Of a DNA stretch of 64,000 nt, positions 17,129 through 25,783 are shown one piece after another. The stretch comes from Escherichia hormaechei_A (lineage in GTDB: Bacteria; Pseudomonadota; Gammaproteobacteria; Enterobacterales; Enterobacteriaceae): assembly GCA_042434945.1 (NCBI GenBank), contig CP170191.1:2542001-2606000 (forward strand), given 5' to 3'. Each line of letters opens with the position of its first letter. The stretch's first letter is position 1. Made by a program: the position numbers and the translations under genes. A model generated the notes under the pieces. That model saw only the letters and a list, made by a program, of their open reading frames with translations. It was not told the DNA's origin and did no database searches.

Positions 17129-17231
17129 ATAGAGAGCAAACCGCTTGCCTCAGCGCGGAGCACCCGCCAGAATGACAGACAATTGTTGTGGGTGTTGACC
17201 GCCCTCAACCCCACTCTTGAGGCAGGTAAAC

Positions 17232-18179
17232 GTGAGCAAAGAAGATGACATCAGGCTCGATCAAAAAGTGCGGGCGGCATGGATGTATTACATCGCCGGG
17301 CTTAATCAAAGCGAAATTGCCAGCCAGCTCGGCACATCAAGACCGGTGGTGCAGCGGCTGATTGCCGCCGCGAAAGAGGAAGGCATTGTCTCGATTGGGC
17401 TTCATCACCCTGTCGCTAACTGCCTCGATTATGCGCAACTTCTCGCGGAAAAATATCACCTGACCCACTGCAACATTGTGCCCGTCTACCGCAATGAAAG
17501 CGCGCTGGATAGCGTGACGTTTGGCTGTTATCAGCTGATGGCCCGCTACCTGCAAGGTGATAAACCCACGGTTGTCGGAATTGGCTCCGGACTGACGCTA
17601 AAAAAAACCATCAAGCGTATCGATTTTGACAGCCACAACACCCGCTGTGTCGCCCTGATCAGCGCCATGAACGAGCACGGGCAATGTAACTATTACGATG
17701 ATGTGCCGTTGCTGCTGGCGCGTAAAATTCAGGGAAAATATTACCAGTGGCCGGCGCCGCGCTATGCTCAGTCCAGCGAGGAGCATGAGATGTGGTGCTC
17801 AAACCGCCTGTTCCGTAACGTCTGCGCCGTGGCGGATGCGGCCGATGTGATTTTTGTCGGCATCGGGGCGCTGGGCAGGCAGAGCCCTATCTTCAAAGAC
17901 GGGTTTATCGATGAGGCACAGCTGGAAGAGTTGACCCAGCGCGGTGGCGTTGGCGAAATACTCGGACGCTTTATCGATGCCGACGGCAACGTCATCGACA
18001 GCCAGATTAATCGCTTTATTACCAGCTACGATATTCGCCAGAGCCAGTGTCCACGTATTGCGGCCGCCTGCGGCGAGGATAAACGCCAGGCGATCCTTGC
18101 CGCCCTCAAAGGCGGCTGGGTAAACGGTCTGGTGACGGATGAACAGACCGCGCGCTGGCTGCTGACGCGTCAGGGCTAG
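17232..18179 (+). CDS. dalR: DalR, SorC/DeoR-type regulator of the D-arabinitol genes
   Basis: A 315-residue regulator. The N-terminal helix-turn-helix (about residues 15-50) includes YYIAGLNQSEIASQLGTSRPVVQRLIAAA, the pattern of the SorC family. The remaining residues form the sugar-phosphate-isomerase-like effector domain, with GIGSGLTLKKTI as the likely phosphosugar loop and VGIGALGRQSPIF later. Start GTG at 17232 with GAGGCAG upstream is preferred over the TTG at 17217. It is divergent from dalD and controls that operon, with D-arabinitol as presumed inducer as in Klebsiella. Its stop overlaps the end of convergent rbtR by 4 bases. Confidence 0.87.
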   Translation: MSKEDDIRLDQKVRAAWMYYIAGLNQSEIASQLGTSRPVVQRLIAAAKEEGIVSIGLHHPVANCLDYAQLLAEKYHLTHCNIVPVYRNESALDSVTFGCYQLMARYLQGDKPTVVGIGSGLTLKKTIKRIDFDSHNTRCVALISAMNEHGQCNYYDDVPLLLARKIQGKYYQWPAPRYAQSSEEHEMWCSNRLFRNVCAVADAADVIFVGIGALGRQSPIFKDGFIDEAQLEELTQRGGVGEILGRFIDADGNVIDSQINRFITSYDIRQSQCPRIAAACGEDKRQAILAALKGGWVNGLVTDEQTARWLLTRQG

Positions 18180-19207
18180 CCCGTGACGCTCTGGCTGCCA
18201 ATCAGTTCCGGTGGGATCTCAATACGCCTGACCGAGGTATCACCGGAATCGAGAATTTCAAATACCTTCTCCAGCATCGCCGGGACGTCCTGGCGCACCA
18301 TGTCAATATCATGTCCCAGCAGAGAGACAAATGGGTCCCAGTCAAAACAACCCATCGGCGGCTGATTTTGGCCGGTCTGCCCGTTTTGGGCCAGCCAACG
18401 TACCACCCCCTCCAGCGAAATGGTCGAATTGACAAACAGCCCCTTTAACGCCGTCGATGGCGACGGGAAGGTGGCTCTGAGCTGCTCCTCCACGCGCGAT
18501 GACGAGTATCCTGTGACCAGCAGCTGCTGTTCCGGAACGGTCAGCCCATGGGCCTGATGGGCATCAAGGAACCCGCGCAGGCGCTCTGCGGTGTTGTTAT
18601 CACTCCGGCGTCCGCCCACGAAGGTCAGCGGAGCCAGCGAACCAAACCGTTTAAAGCTGCTGGCGAGGATCCGCTCTGTCAGCATCTTCGCGCCGCCGTA
18701 GTTATCCGAAATGATAGAGGGCGCCAGGGTACCCGGCAGATCAAGATTTAGCGTAGGTACGCCCGCCTGATGACAGAGTTCAGCAATTTTGTCCGGGTGT
18801 GTCGCCCCCGTGGCAATGACCCAGTCAACCTGCCAGGAGAGCATGGCACGGGCGGCATCCAGCTCGAGTTCCGGCTGTCGGCGTGTGCAGGTAATAATCG
18901 GCAACAGCCCTCTGGCACGCGCCATCTCTTCGAATTTTTCCGCTATAGAGCCGAAATAGCGGTTGTCATATTTCGGCACAATCATGCCGATAACGTTCGA
19001 TTTCTTGCTGCGCAGCAGGCTTGCCTGACGGTTAACCGCGTAGCCCTGCTCTTGTGCAATGCGGGTTACCTTCTCTGCCAGGCTGGCGCTGATGCGGCGT
19101 TTCTTCCAGTTGCCATTCAAAATAGCGCTCACCGCGCTGGCAGAAACGCCGGTGAGTTCCGCCAGATCGTAAATGGTCGTTTTCTTCGTTTTCTCAACGC
19201 GCGTCAC
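18176..19207 (-). CDS. rbtR: RbtR, LacI-family repressor of the ribitol operon
   Basis: A 343-residue LacI/GalR regulator. Residues 10-30 form the helix-turn-helix (TIYDLAELTGVSASAVSAIL) and a hinge helix follows; the family's usual core (SRVLN) is replaced by SAILN. The periplasmic-binding-protein-like sensor domain starts with VIGMIVPKYDNRYF at about residue 70. The start codon is GTG. It is transcribed divergently from rbtD with 162 bases between them, holding a LacI-type palindrome at 19264-19283. Like Klebsiella RbtR it should repress rbtDKT; D-ribulose is the inducer there. Confidence 0.88.
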   Translation of the reverse strand: MTRVEKTKKTTIYDLAELTGVSASAVSAILNGNWKKRRISASLAEKVTRIAQEQGYAVNRQASLLRSKKSNVIGMIVPKYDNRYFGSIAEKFEEMARARGLLPIITCTRRQPELELDAARAMLSWQVDWVIATGATHPDKIAELCHQAGVPTLNLDLPGTLAPSIISDNYGGAKMLTERILASSFKRFGSLAPLTFVGGRRSDNNTAERLRGFLDAHQAHGLTVPEQQLLVTGYSSSRVEEQLRATFPSPSTALKGLFVNSTISLEGVVRWLAQNGQTGQNQPPMGCFDWDPFVSLLGHDIDMVRQDVPAMLEKVFEILDSGDTSVRRIEIPPELIGSQSVTG

Positions 19208-19263
19208 AAAATCGCCTCTTCATTTTGAATGTCTCTTGCTGGAGAAATAAGCAAGTGCTAGAT

Positions 19264-19283
19264 CTGCTTCATCGATTGAGCAG
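19264..19283. promoter_or_regulatory. LacI-type operator candidate for RbtR
   Basis: CTGCTTCATCGATTGAGCAG is a 20-base palindrome with 16 matching positions and a central CG (ATCGAT), the usual shape for LacI/GalR operators. It lies in the rbtR-rbtD divergent region, about 90 bases before the rbtD start. Confidence 0.6.
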
Positions 19284-19369
19284 TTTGCTTCACGCGTCAG
19301 TCAGAACCCCCGTTCTTCACGCGAAAGCAGACACACCCTAAAAATCATCTCTGCATAAAGGATTATAAA

Positions 19370-20119
19370 ATGAATCACTCTGTCCCCTCCATGAATAGTT
19401 CCCTTCAGGGCAAAGTCGCTGCTATCACTGGCGCCGCCTCAGGTATTGGCCTGGAGTGTGCAAAAACGCTGCTCGGCGCTGGCGCAAAGGTGGTGTTAAT
19501 CGACCGTGAAGGCGAGAAGCTTCAGCGCATCGTCGCCGAGCTGGGCGAGAACGCGTTTGCCCTGCAAATCGATCTGTTCAAACCCGAGCAAGTCGACGCG
19601 ATGCTGAGCGACATTGTCGGCCTCGCCGGCGGCCTGGATATTTTTCACGCCAATGCAGGCGCCTACATCGGCGGGCCGGTTGCTGAAGGCGACCCGGACG
19701 TCTGGGATCGCGTACTGAACCTGAATATCAACGCCGCCTTCCGCTGCGTTCGCGCCGTACTGCCGCATATGATTGCGCAGAAGTCAGGCGATATTATCTT
19801 CACCAGCTCCATTGCGGGCGTGGTGCCGGTTATCTGGGAGCCGATCTACACCGCGTCCAAATTTGCCGTTCAGGCGTTCGTGCATACCACCCGTCGTCAG
19901 GTCGCGGAACATGGCGTACGCGTCGGAGCCGTTCTGCCTGGGCCGGTAGTGACGGCTCTGCTCGACGACTGGCCGCAGGCCAAAATGGATGAAGCGCTGG
20001 CAAACGGCAGCCTGATGCAGCCGATTGAAGTCGCAGAATCGGTGTTGTTCATGGTGACCCGTTCGAAGAACGTTACCGTCCGGGATCTGGTGATTCTGCC
20101 TAACAGCGTCGATCTTTAA
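19370..20119 (+). CDS. rbtD: RbtD, ribitol 2-dehydrogenase
   Basis: A 249-residue short-chain dehydrogenase, the same length as the well-studied Klebsiella aerogenes ribitol dehydrogenase and clearly its close homologue. It oxidises ribitol to D-ribulose with NAD. The TGAASGIG coenzyme motif is at about residues 20-27 and the NAG motif (FHANAGAY) at about 90-97. Catalytic Ser is in FTSSIAG and catalytic Tyr-Lys in YTASK. The C-terminus ends VILPNSVDL. It is the first gene of the rightward ribitol operon, 11 bases before rbtK, behind the putative RbtR operator. Confidence 0.96.
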   Translation: MNHSVPSMNSSLQGKVAAITGAASGIGLECAKTLLGAGAKVVLIDREGEKLQRIVAELGENAFALQIDLFKPEQVDAMLSDIVGLAGGLDIFHANAGAYIGGPVAEGDPDVWDRVLNLNINAAFRCVRAVLPHMIAQKSGDIIFTSSIAGVVPVIWEPIYTASKFAVQAFVHTTRRQVAEHGVRVGAVLPGPVVTALLDDWPQAKMDEALANGSLMQPIEVAESVLFMVTRSKNVTVRDLVILPNSVDL

Positions 20120-20130
20120 GGGCCGCAAGG

Positions 20131-21738
20131 ATGAAGAGTACACCAGAAACCGTTATCGGCGTAGACGTCGGCTCCGGCAGCGTCCGCGCGGGCATTTTCG
20201 ATCTCAGCGGCAGGCTGCTTTCCCACGCGACGCAGAAAATTGCCACCGTGCACCGCAGCGGAAGCCGCGTGGAGCAGTCCAGCGCCGAGATCTGGCAGGC
20301 CGTTTGCCGCTGCATCCGCGAGGCGCTGGCGCGCTCCGGGACGACTCCGCAGAGCGTTGCCGGCATCGGGTTTGACGCCACCTGCTCGCTGGTGGTGTTG
20401 GACAACAATGGCGAACCGCTGGCGGTCAGCCCTGACGGTGAAGCGGAAAACAATATCATCGTCTGGATGGATCACCGTGCGACAGACCAGGCGGAGCGCA
20501 TCAACGCCACCCATCATCCGGTGCTGGACTATGTTGGCGGAAAAATATCGCCCGAAATGGAGACGCCCAAGCTGCTGTGGCTGAAGGAAAACCATCGTGA
20601 GGTCTACGATCGCGCCTGGCAATTTTTCGATTTGGCCGATTTCCTGACCTGGCGCGCGACCGGCGATCTCACCCGTTCCATCTGTACCGTAACCTGTAAA
20701 TGGACGTGGCTGGCCCATGAGAATCGCTGGGACCCGGACTATTTCCGCACCGTTGGCCTGGACGAGCTGGCCGGAGAAGATTTTGTCCGCATAGGGCAGC
20801 ATATTGCCGCCCCCGGCACCCCTTGCGGCGAGGGCTTAACGGAGCAGGCCGCGCGTGAGATGGGCTTGCTGCCAGGCACGCCGGTGGCGGTAGGGTTAAT
20901 TGATGCCCACGCTGGCGGCATCGGGACGTTGGGCGTTGGCGGCGGCGCGCTGAACAATCTCGCGTATGTTTTTGGCACCTCATCGTGCACCATGACCAGC
21001 GCCGAGAGCGCCGTTTTTGTGCCCGGCGTCTGGGGGCCTTATTTTAGCGCGATGGTACCTGGGCTGTGGCTGATTGAGGGCGGACAAAGCGCCGCGGGTG
21101 CCGCTATCGATCGGTTATTAAGTTTCCATCCTGCCGCACCGCAAGCGCGCCAGCTGGCACAGGAGTCAGACCTGCCGCTGCCGGTTTACCTGGCGGACCG
21201 GCTTTTACAGACCTTCACCACCGCCTCAGAGGCGGTGAACCTGGCAGCAGGACTGCACGTGGTACCCGAATTTCTGGGTAACCGCGCGCCCTTTGCCGAT
21301 CCCCATGCGCGGGCCACGATCTGCGGGCTGGGCATGGAGAACGATATCAATAACCTGATGGCACTTTATGTGGCCGGTCTGTGTGGTATCGGTTACGGTT
21401 TGCGACAAATCATTGACGCCCAGCGTGAATGCGGCATACAGACCGAAAATATCGTTATCAGCGGCGGCGCGGGCCAGCACCCTTTCGTCCGCCAGCTGCT
21501 GGCAGATACCTGCGGGCTGCCGGTGTTAGCGACCCAATGCAGCGAACCGGTATTACTGGGTTCGGCCATTCTCGGGGCGGTGGCGGGAAATATAGCGCCT
21601 TCAGTGACCGATGCCATGAAACAATTTACCCACGTGGATAAATATTTCTATCCGCAAGCGAACTATCAGTCCCTTCATCTGCGTCGATACGAGGCTTATA
21701 AGCAGTTACAACAGACTGCGACAGTAATCAGAGAATAA
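20131..21738 (+). CDS. rbtK: RbtK, D-ribulokinase (FGGY family)
   Basis: A 535-residue FGGY kinase of the ribulokinase subfamily, phosphorylating D-ribulose to D-ribulose 5-phosphate. N-terminal phosphate loop GVDVGSGSVRAGIF is at about residues 10-23; GIGFDATCSLVVL at about 80-92 is the ribulokinase sugar-binding loop. Residues in GGAGQHPFVRQLLADTCGLPV near 450 match the second FGGY signature. The ATG at 20131 is preceded by AAGG. It follows rbtD after 11 bases and precedes rbtT by about 95 bases. It should not be confused with araB or dalK; the D-ribulose-specific product pairs with RbtD. Confidence 0.93.
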   Translation: MKSTPETVIGVDVGSGSVRAGIFDLSGRLLSHATQKIATVHRSGSRVEQSSAEIWQAVCRCIREALARSGTTPQSVAGIGFDATCSLVVLDNNGEPLAVSPDGEAENNIIVWMDHRATDQAERINATHHPVLDYVGGKISPEMETPKLLWLKENHREVYDRAWQFFDLADFLTWRATGDLTRSICTVTCKWTWLAHENRWDPDYFRTVGLDELAGEDFVRIGQHIAAPGTPCGEGLTEQAAREMGLLPGTPVAVGLIDAHAGGIGTLGVGGGALNNLAYVFGTSSCTMTSAESAVFVPGVWGPYFSAMVPGLWLIEGGQSAAGAAIDRLLSFHPAAPQARQLAQESDLPLPVYLADRLLQTFTTASEAVNLAAGLHVVPEFLGNRAPFADPHARATICGLGMENDINNLMALYVAGLCGIGYGLRQIIDAQRECGIQTENIVISGGAGQHPFVRQLLADTCGLPVLATQCSEPVLLGSAILGAVAGNIAPSVTDAMKQFTHVDKYFYPQANYQSLHLRRYEAYKQLQQTATVIRE

Positions 21739-21834
21739 ATACACGTCAGTATATTTAGAGAAAAAGACAATAAGAAAACTCACGCCGGAATATTTCCGGT
21801 GTGGGCTTACCTGTACGCTACAAACGAGGTCAAT

Positions 21835-23142
21835 ATGTCCGAAATAAATAAACAGTGGCTGGGATTGCCGCTGAACCTGCTATGGGGATATCTGGCGATC
21901 GCGGTCTTTATGACGGGTGACGGTTTCGAGCTGGCATTCCTGTCGCACTATATTAAATCACTGGGCTTCACGCCTGCTGAAGCCTCTTTCGCCTTCACGC
22001 TCTACGGTCTCGCGGCGGCGCTCTCCGCGTGGATCTCCGGCGTGGTGGCTGAAATCATCACCCCGCAAAAAACCATGCTGATTGGCTTCGTCCTGTGGTG
22101 CGTTTTCCACGTCCTGTTTCTCGTTTTTGGTCTGGGTCAGGCAAATTACGCATTAATTCTGCTGTTCTATGGGATCCGCGGTCTGGCCTACCCGTTATTT
22201 TTGTACGCCTTCATCGTGGTCATTATTCATAATGTGCGTAGCGATAAATCCAGCTCGGCGCTGGGCTGGTACTGGGCGGTTTATTCCGTAGGTATTGGCG
22301 TGGCGGGCAGTTATATTCCGAGCTTTACCATTCCGCACATCGGGGAGATGGGCACCCTGTGGCTGGCACTGGCGTTTTGTCTGGCGGGGGGAGTCATCGC
22401 CATGGTATCCCTGCGCAGCGTCAAAACCCCAACGCACATGCATAATCTCTCCACCCGGGAAAAATTCGCCGAGCTGGGCCGTGCAGCGACGCTGCTCTAC
22501 ACCAACCGCAGTATTCTGCTCTCCAGCATGGTGCGTATCATCAACACCCTCTCCCTGTTCGGGTTTGCCGTCATCATGCCGATGATGTTTGTTGACGAAC
22601 TGGGCTTCACCACCTCCGAGTGGCTTCAGGTCTGGGCGGTATTCTTCTTCACCACCATCTTCTCGAACGTCTTCTGGGGCGTGGTGGCGGAAAAAATGGG
22701 CTGGATGCGGGTGGTGCGCTGGTTTGGCTGTATCGGGATGGCGCTCTCGAGCCTGGCGTTTTACTACATTCCGCAGCACTTCGGGCATAACTTTGCCATG
22801 GCACTGGTCCCGGCCATCGCGCTGGGGATTTTTGTGGCGGCCTTCGTACCGATGGCTGCGGTGTTCCCGGCGCTGGAGCCGCGGCACAAGGGGGCGGCGA
22901 TTTCGGTGTATAACCTGTCAGCCGGTCTGTCTAACTTCCTTGCGCCGGCGATTGCCGTGGTGCTGCTGCCCTGGTTCAGCACGCTCGGCGTGGTCATCGC
23001 CTATACGGTGCTTTATCTGCTGGCTTTTGTTCTGTGTGCCTTTATCCGCGTCACGCAGCCGGGCTTAGAAAAAGCAAATAGCAGCAAGAGAAGGATGGCG
23101 GGTCTGCTGAATACTCCTCATCCTGAAACGCTGAAGGAGTAA
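21835..23142 (+). CDS. rbtT: RbtT, ribitol permease (major facilitator superfamily)
   Basis: A 435-residue, 12-helix MFS transporter closely related to DalT. It imports ribitol. The start is ATG at 21835 where alignment with DalT begins; the frame is open to 21799 but without a ribosome site. The last 30 residues (after FIRVTQPG) differ from DalT and run slightly longer than I recall for Klebsiella RbtT. It shares with dalT a 552-bp segment that differs at one base, in inverted orientation, and a shorter 5' segment, whereas helices 5-7 differ, so substrate specificity probably lies in the unconverted central part and N-terminus. A strong hairpin follows 11 bases after the stop. Confidence 0.93.
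   Translation: MSEINKQWLGLPLNLLWGYLAIAVFMTGDGFELAFLSHYIKSLGFTPAEASFAFTLYGLAAALSAWISGVVAEIITPQKTMLIGFVLWCVFHVLFLVFGLGQANYALILLFYGIRGLAYPLFLYAFIVVIIHNVRSDKSSSALGWYWAVYSVGIGVAGSYIPSFTIPHIGEMGTLWLALAFCLAGGVIAMVSLRSVKTPTHMHNLSTREKFAELGRAATLLYTNRSILLSSMVRIINTLSLFGFAVIMPMMFVDELGFTTSEWLQVWAVFFFTTIFSNVFWGVVAEKMGWMRVVRWFGCIGMALSSLAFYYIPQHFGHNFAMALVPAIALGIFVAAFVPMAAVFPALEPRHKGAAISVYNLSAGLSNFLAPAIAVVLLPWFSTLGVVIAYTVLYLLAFVLCAFIRVTQPGLEKANSSKRRMAGLLNTPHPETLKE
22446..22997 (+). repeat. Right arm of 552-bp inverted repeat (inside rbtT)
   Basis: Matches the reverse complement of 12950-13501 in dalT over its whole length with a single mismatch found by eye. The ends are sharp: outside 22446 and 22997 the genes differ within one to three bases. 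The arms are about 8.9 kb apart and could support inversion of the dal-rbt block. Confidence 0.9.
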
Positions 23143-23153
23143 GCGAGAGAACT

Positions 23154-23185
23154 TTCCTGCCGGGTCACGCTTATCCCGGCAGGAA
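23154..23185. terminator. Bidirectional terminator between rbtT and fbaB
   Basis: A perfect 11-bp stem TTCCTGCCGGG/CCCGGCAGGAA with a 10-base loop lies between convergent rbtT and fbaB. A-rich and T-rich flanks are short, so strength is uncertain. Confidence 0.75.
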
Positions 23186-23196
23186 GATGCGTGCGA

Positions 23197-24249
23197 TTAG
23201 GCAATCGTCACTTTATTGTCCAGATAAACGTCCTGCACGGCATTAATCAGTTTCACGCCGTCAGCCATCGATTTCTTGAACGCCTTACGTCCAAGAATCA
23301 GCCCCATTCCGCCAGCGCGTTTGTTGATAACCGCAGTACGCACTGCATCGCTGAGGTCAGTTTCACCGCCCGCAGCACCGCCGGAGTTTATCAACCCAGC
23401 CCGACCCATATAGCAGTTAGCTAACTGATAACGCACCAGATCAATCGGGTTTTCGCTGGTCAATTTGCTGTAAACACGATCGTCGGTGTAACCGTAATTA
23501 ATTGCTTTATAGCCGCCGTTATTTTCCGCCATTTTTTGTTTGACGATATCTGCACCGATGGTTGCCGCCAGATGGTTTGCCTGACCGGTCAGGTCGGCGG
23601 AAACATGGTAATCAACGCCATCTTTCTTAAAGGCGGAGTTACGCAAATAGGCCCACAGCACTGTCACCATACCCAGCTCGTGCGCACGTTCAAAAGCCGC
23701 AGAAATTTCTTCAATCTGGCGACGTGACTCTTCCGAGCCAAAATAGATAGTCGCACCAACCGCAACCGCGCCCATGTTGAACGCCTGCTCCACGCTGGCA
23801 TACAGCGTTTGATCGTAGGTATTCGGGTAACTTAGCGTCTCGTTGTGATTAAGTTTGACGAGGAATGGAATGCGATGCGCATAACGCCGCGATACCGACG
23901 CCAGCACGCCGTAAGTTGACGCCACACAGTTACAGCCCGCTTCGATCGCCAGTTCAACAATGTTTTTCGGGTCAAAGTAGAGCGGGTTAGCAGCAAATGA
24001 AGCTCCGGCAGAGTGCTCAACGCCCTGGTCAACCGGCAGAATAGAAAGATATCCTGTGCCAGCCAGACGCCCGGTGTTGTACAACGTCTGCATATTACGT
24101 AACACCGCTGGCGGGCGATTATTGTCAATCATTACGCGGTCTACGTAGTCATGTCCGGGGAGATAAAGCTGGTCAGAAGGAATTGTCATACAACGGTGCT
24201 GTAAAAGGTTGTCGGCGTCTTTGCCAAGCAACTGCGCAATATCTGTCAT
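23197..24249 (-). CDS. fbaB: FbaB, class I fructose-bisphosphate aldolase
   Basis: A 350-residue DeoC/LacD-type class I aldolase that cleaves fructose 1,6-bisphosphate, in E. coli mainly during gluconeogenic growth. The Schiff-base lysine lies in the barrel near the YKAINYGYTDD region, and the phosphate-binding loop is the INSGGAAGGET segment near residue 290. Start is ATG at 24249; the in-frame extension to 24321 lies in the promoter region. The protein appears almost identical to K-12 FbaB, with differences I can see only near GGAAGGET and the last residues (DNKVTIA). This starts an E. coli-like block directly beside the ribitol cluster, where K-12 has gatY. Confidence 0.96.
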   Translation of the reverse strand: MTDIAQLLGKDADNLLQHRCMTIPSDQLYLPGHDYVDRVMIDNNRPPAVLRNMQTLYNTGRLAGTGYLSILPVDQGVEHSAGASFAANPLYFDPKNIVELAIEAGCNCVASTYGVLASVSRRYAHRIPFLVKLNHNETLSYPNTYDQTLYASVEQAFNMGAVAVGATIYFGSEESRRQIEEISAAFERAHELGMVTVLWAYLRNSAFKKDGVDYHVSADLTGQANHLAATIGADIVKQKMAENNGGYKAINYGYTDDRVYSKLTSENPIDLVRYQLANCYMGRAGLINSGGAAGGETDLSDAVRTAVINKRAGGMGLILGRKAFKKSMADGVKLINAVQDVYLDNKVTIA

Positions 24250-24505
24250 TACTATGCTCCCGTAAATTCCGATTGGATATCGGCTATGGATTGTCCTGGC
24301 CCGCCTTTTGCGGGCAATCATAATCCTGGTCGTTACGGGCGAGTTTTTCCATCTTTTGGATGTTTTTTCAGCGTTTTCTGTTGGCTCGATTCATCAGAAA
24401 AAATGTTAGCGCGGTCAAGTTTTCACCGCAAAGGTATTTAAAAGGTATTATTAAGTGGTATTGTCATCGCGTACCTTACATTACCTGTCATGAAGGAATT
24501 AAAAG

Positions 24506-25783
24506 ATGAAAACAACAGCAAAGCTGTCGTTCATGATGTTTGTTGAATGGTTTATCTGGGGCGCGTGGTTTGTGCCATTGTGGTTGTGGTTAAGTAAAAG
24601 CGGTTTTAGTGCCGGAGAAATTGGCTGGTCGTATGCCTGCACAGCCATTGCGGCGATCCTGTCGCCAATTCTGGTTGGCTCCATCACTGACCGCTTTTTC
24701 TCGGCGCAAAAAGTGCTGGCGGTATTGATGTTCGCAGGCGCGCTGCTGATGTATTTCGCTGCGCAACAGACCACTTTTGCCGGGTTCTTCCCGTTACTGC
24801 TGGCCTACTCGCTAACCTATATGCCGACCATTGCGCTGACTAACAGTATCGCTTTTGCCAACGTGCCGGATGTGGAGCGTGATTTCCCGCGCATTCGTGT
24901 GATGGGCACTATCGGCTGGATTGCCTCTGGTCTGGCATGTGGTTTCTTGCCGCAAATGCTGGGGTATGCCGATATCTCACCGACTAACATCCCGCTGCTG
25001 ATTACCGCCGGAAGTTCTGCTCTGCTCGGTGTGTTTGCGTTTTTCCTGCCCGACACGCCGCCAAAAAGCACCGGCAAAATGGACATTAAAGTCATGCTCG
25101 GCCTGGATGCGCTGATCCTGCTGCGCGATAAAAACTTCCTCGTCTTTTTCTTCTGTTCATTCCTGTTTGCGATGCCACTGGCGTTCTATTACATCTTTGC
25201 CAACGGTTATCTGACCGAAGTTGGCATGAAAAACGCCACCGGCTGGATGACGCTCGGCCAGTTCTCTGAAATCTTCTTTATGCTGGCATTGCCGTTTTTC
25301 ACTAAACGCTTTGGTATCAAAAAGGTATTATTGCTTGGTCTGGTCACCGCTGCGATCCGCTATGGCTTCTTTATTTACGGTAGTGCGGATGAATATTTCA
25401 CTTACGCGTTACTGTTCCTCGGTATTTTGCTTCACGGCGTAAGTTACGATTTTTACTACGTTACCGCTTACATCTATGTCGATAAAAAAGCCCCCGTGCA
25501 TATGCGTACCGCCGCGCAGGGGCTGATCACGCTCTGCTGCCAGGGCTTCGGCAGTTTGCTCGGCTATCGTCTTGGCGGTGTGATGATGGAAAAGATGTTC
25601 GCTTATCCGGAACCGGTAAACGGGCTGACTTTCAACTGGTCCGGGATGTGGACTTTCGGCGCGGTGATGATTGCCATTATCGCCGTGCTGTTCATGATTT
25701 TTTTCCGCGAATCCGACAACGAAATTACGGCTATCAAGGTCGATGATCGCGATATTGCGTTGACACAAGGGGAAGTTAAATGA
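24506..25783 (+). CDS. yegT: YegT, nucleoside:H+ symporter-type MFS transporter
   Basis: A 425-residue, 12-helix protein of the NHS family (NupG/XapB type). The first helix is FMMFVEWFIWGAWFVPLWLWL, typical of NupG-like permeases. It presumably imports a nucleoside or related glycoside; the substrate is not known. It overlaps yegU by the ATGA motif and yegU overlaps yegV in the same way, so importer, ADP-ribosylglycohydrolase-like protein and sugar kinase form one coupled operon: uptake, N-glycosidic cleavage and phosphorylation of the sugar would be a coherent pathway. It appears virtually identical to K-12 YegT. Confidence 0.94.
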   Translation: MKTTAKLSFMMFVEWFIWGAWFVPLWLWLSKSGFSAGEIGWSYACTAIAAILSPILVGSITDRFFSAQKVLAVLMFAGALLMYFAAQQTTFAGFFPLLLAYSLTYMPTIALTNSIAFANVPDVERDFPRIRVMGTIGWIASGLACGFLPQMLGYADISPTNIPLLITAGSSALLGVFAFFLPDTPPKSTGKMDIKVMLGLDALILLRDKNFLVFFFCSFLFAMPLAFYYIFANGYLTEVGMKNATGWMTLGQFSEIFFMLALPFFTKRFGIKKVLLLGLVTAAIRYGFFIYGSADEYFTYALLFLGILLHGVSYDFYYVTAYIYVDKKAPVHMRTAAQGLITLCCQGFGSLLGYRLGGVMMEKMFAYPEPVNGLTFNWSGMWTFGAVMIAIIAVLFMIFFRESDNEITAIKVDDRDIALTQGEVK

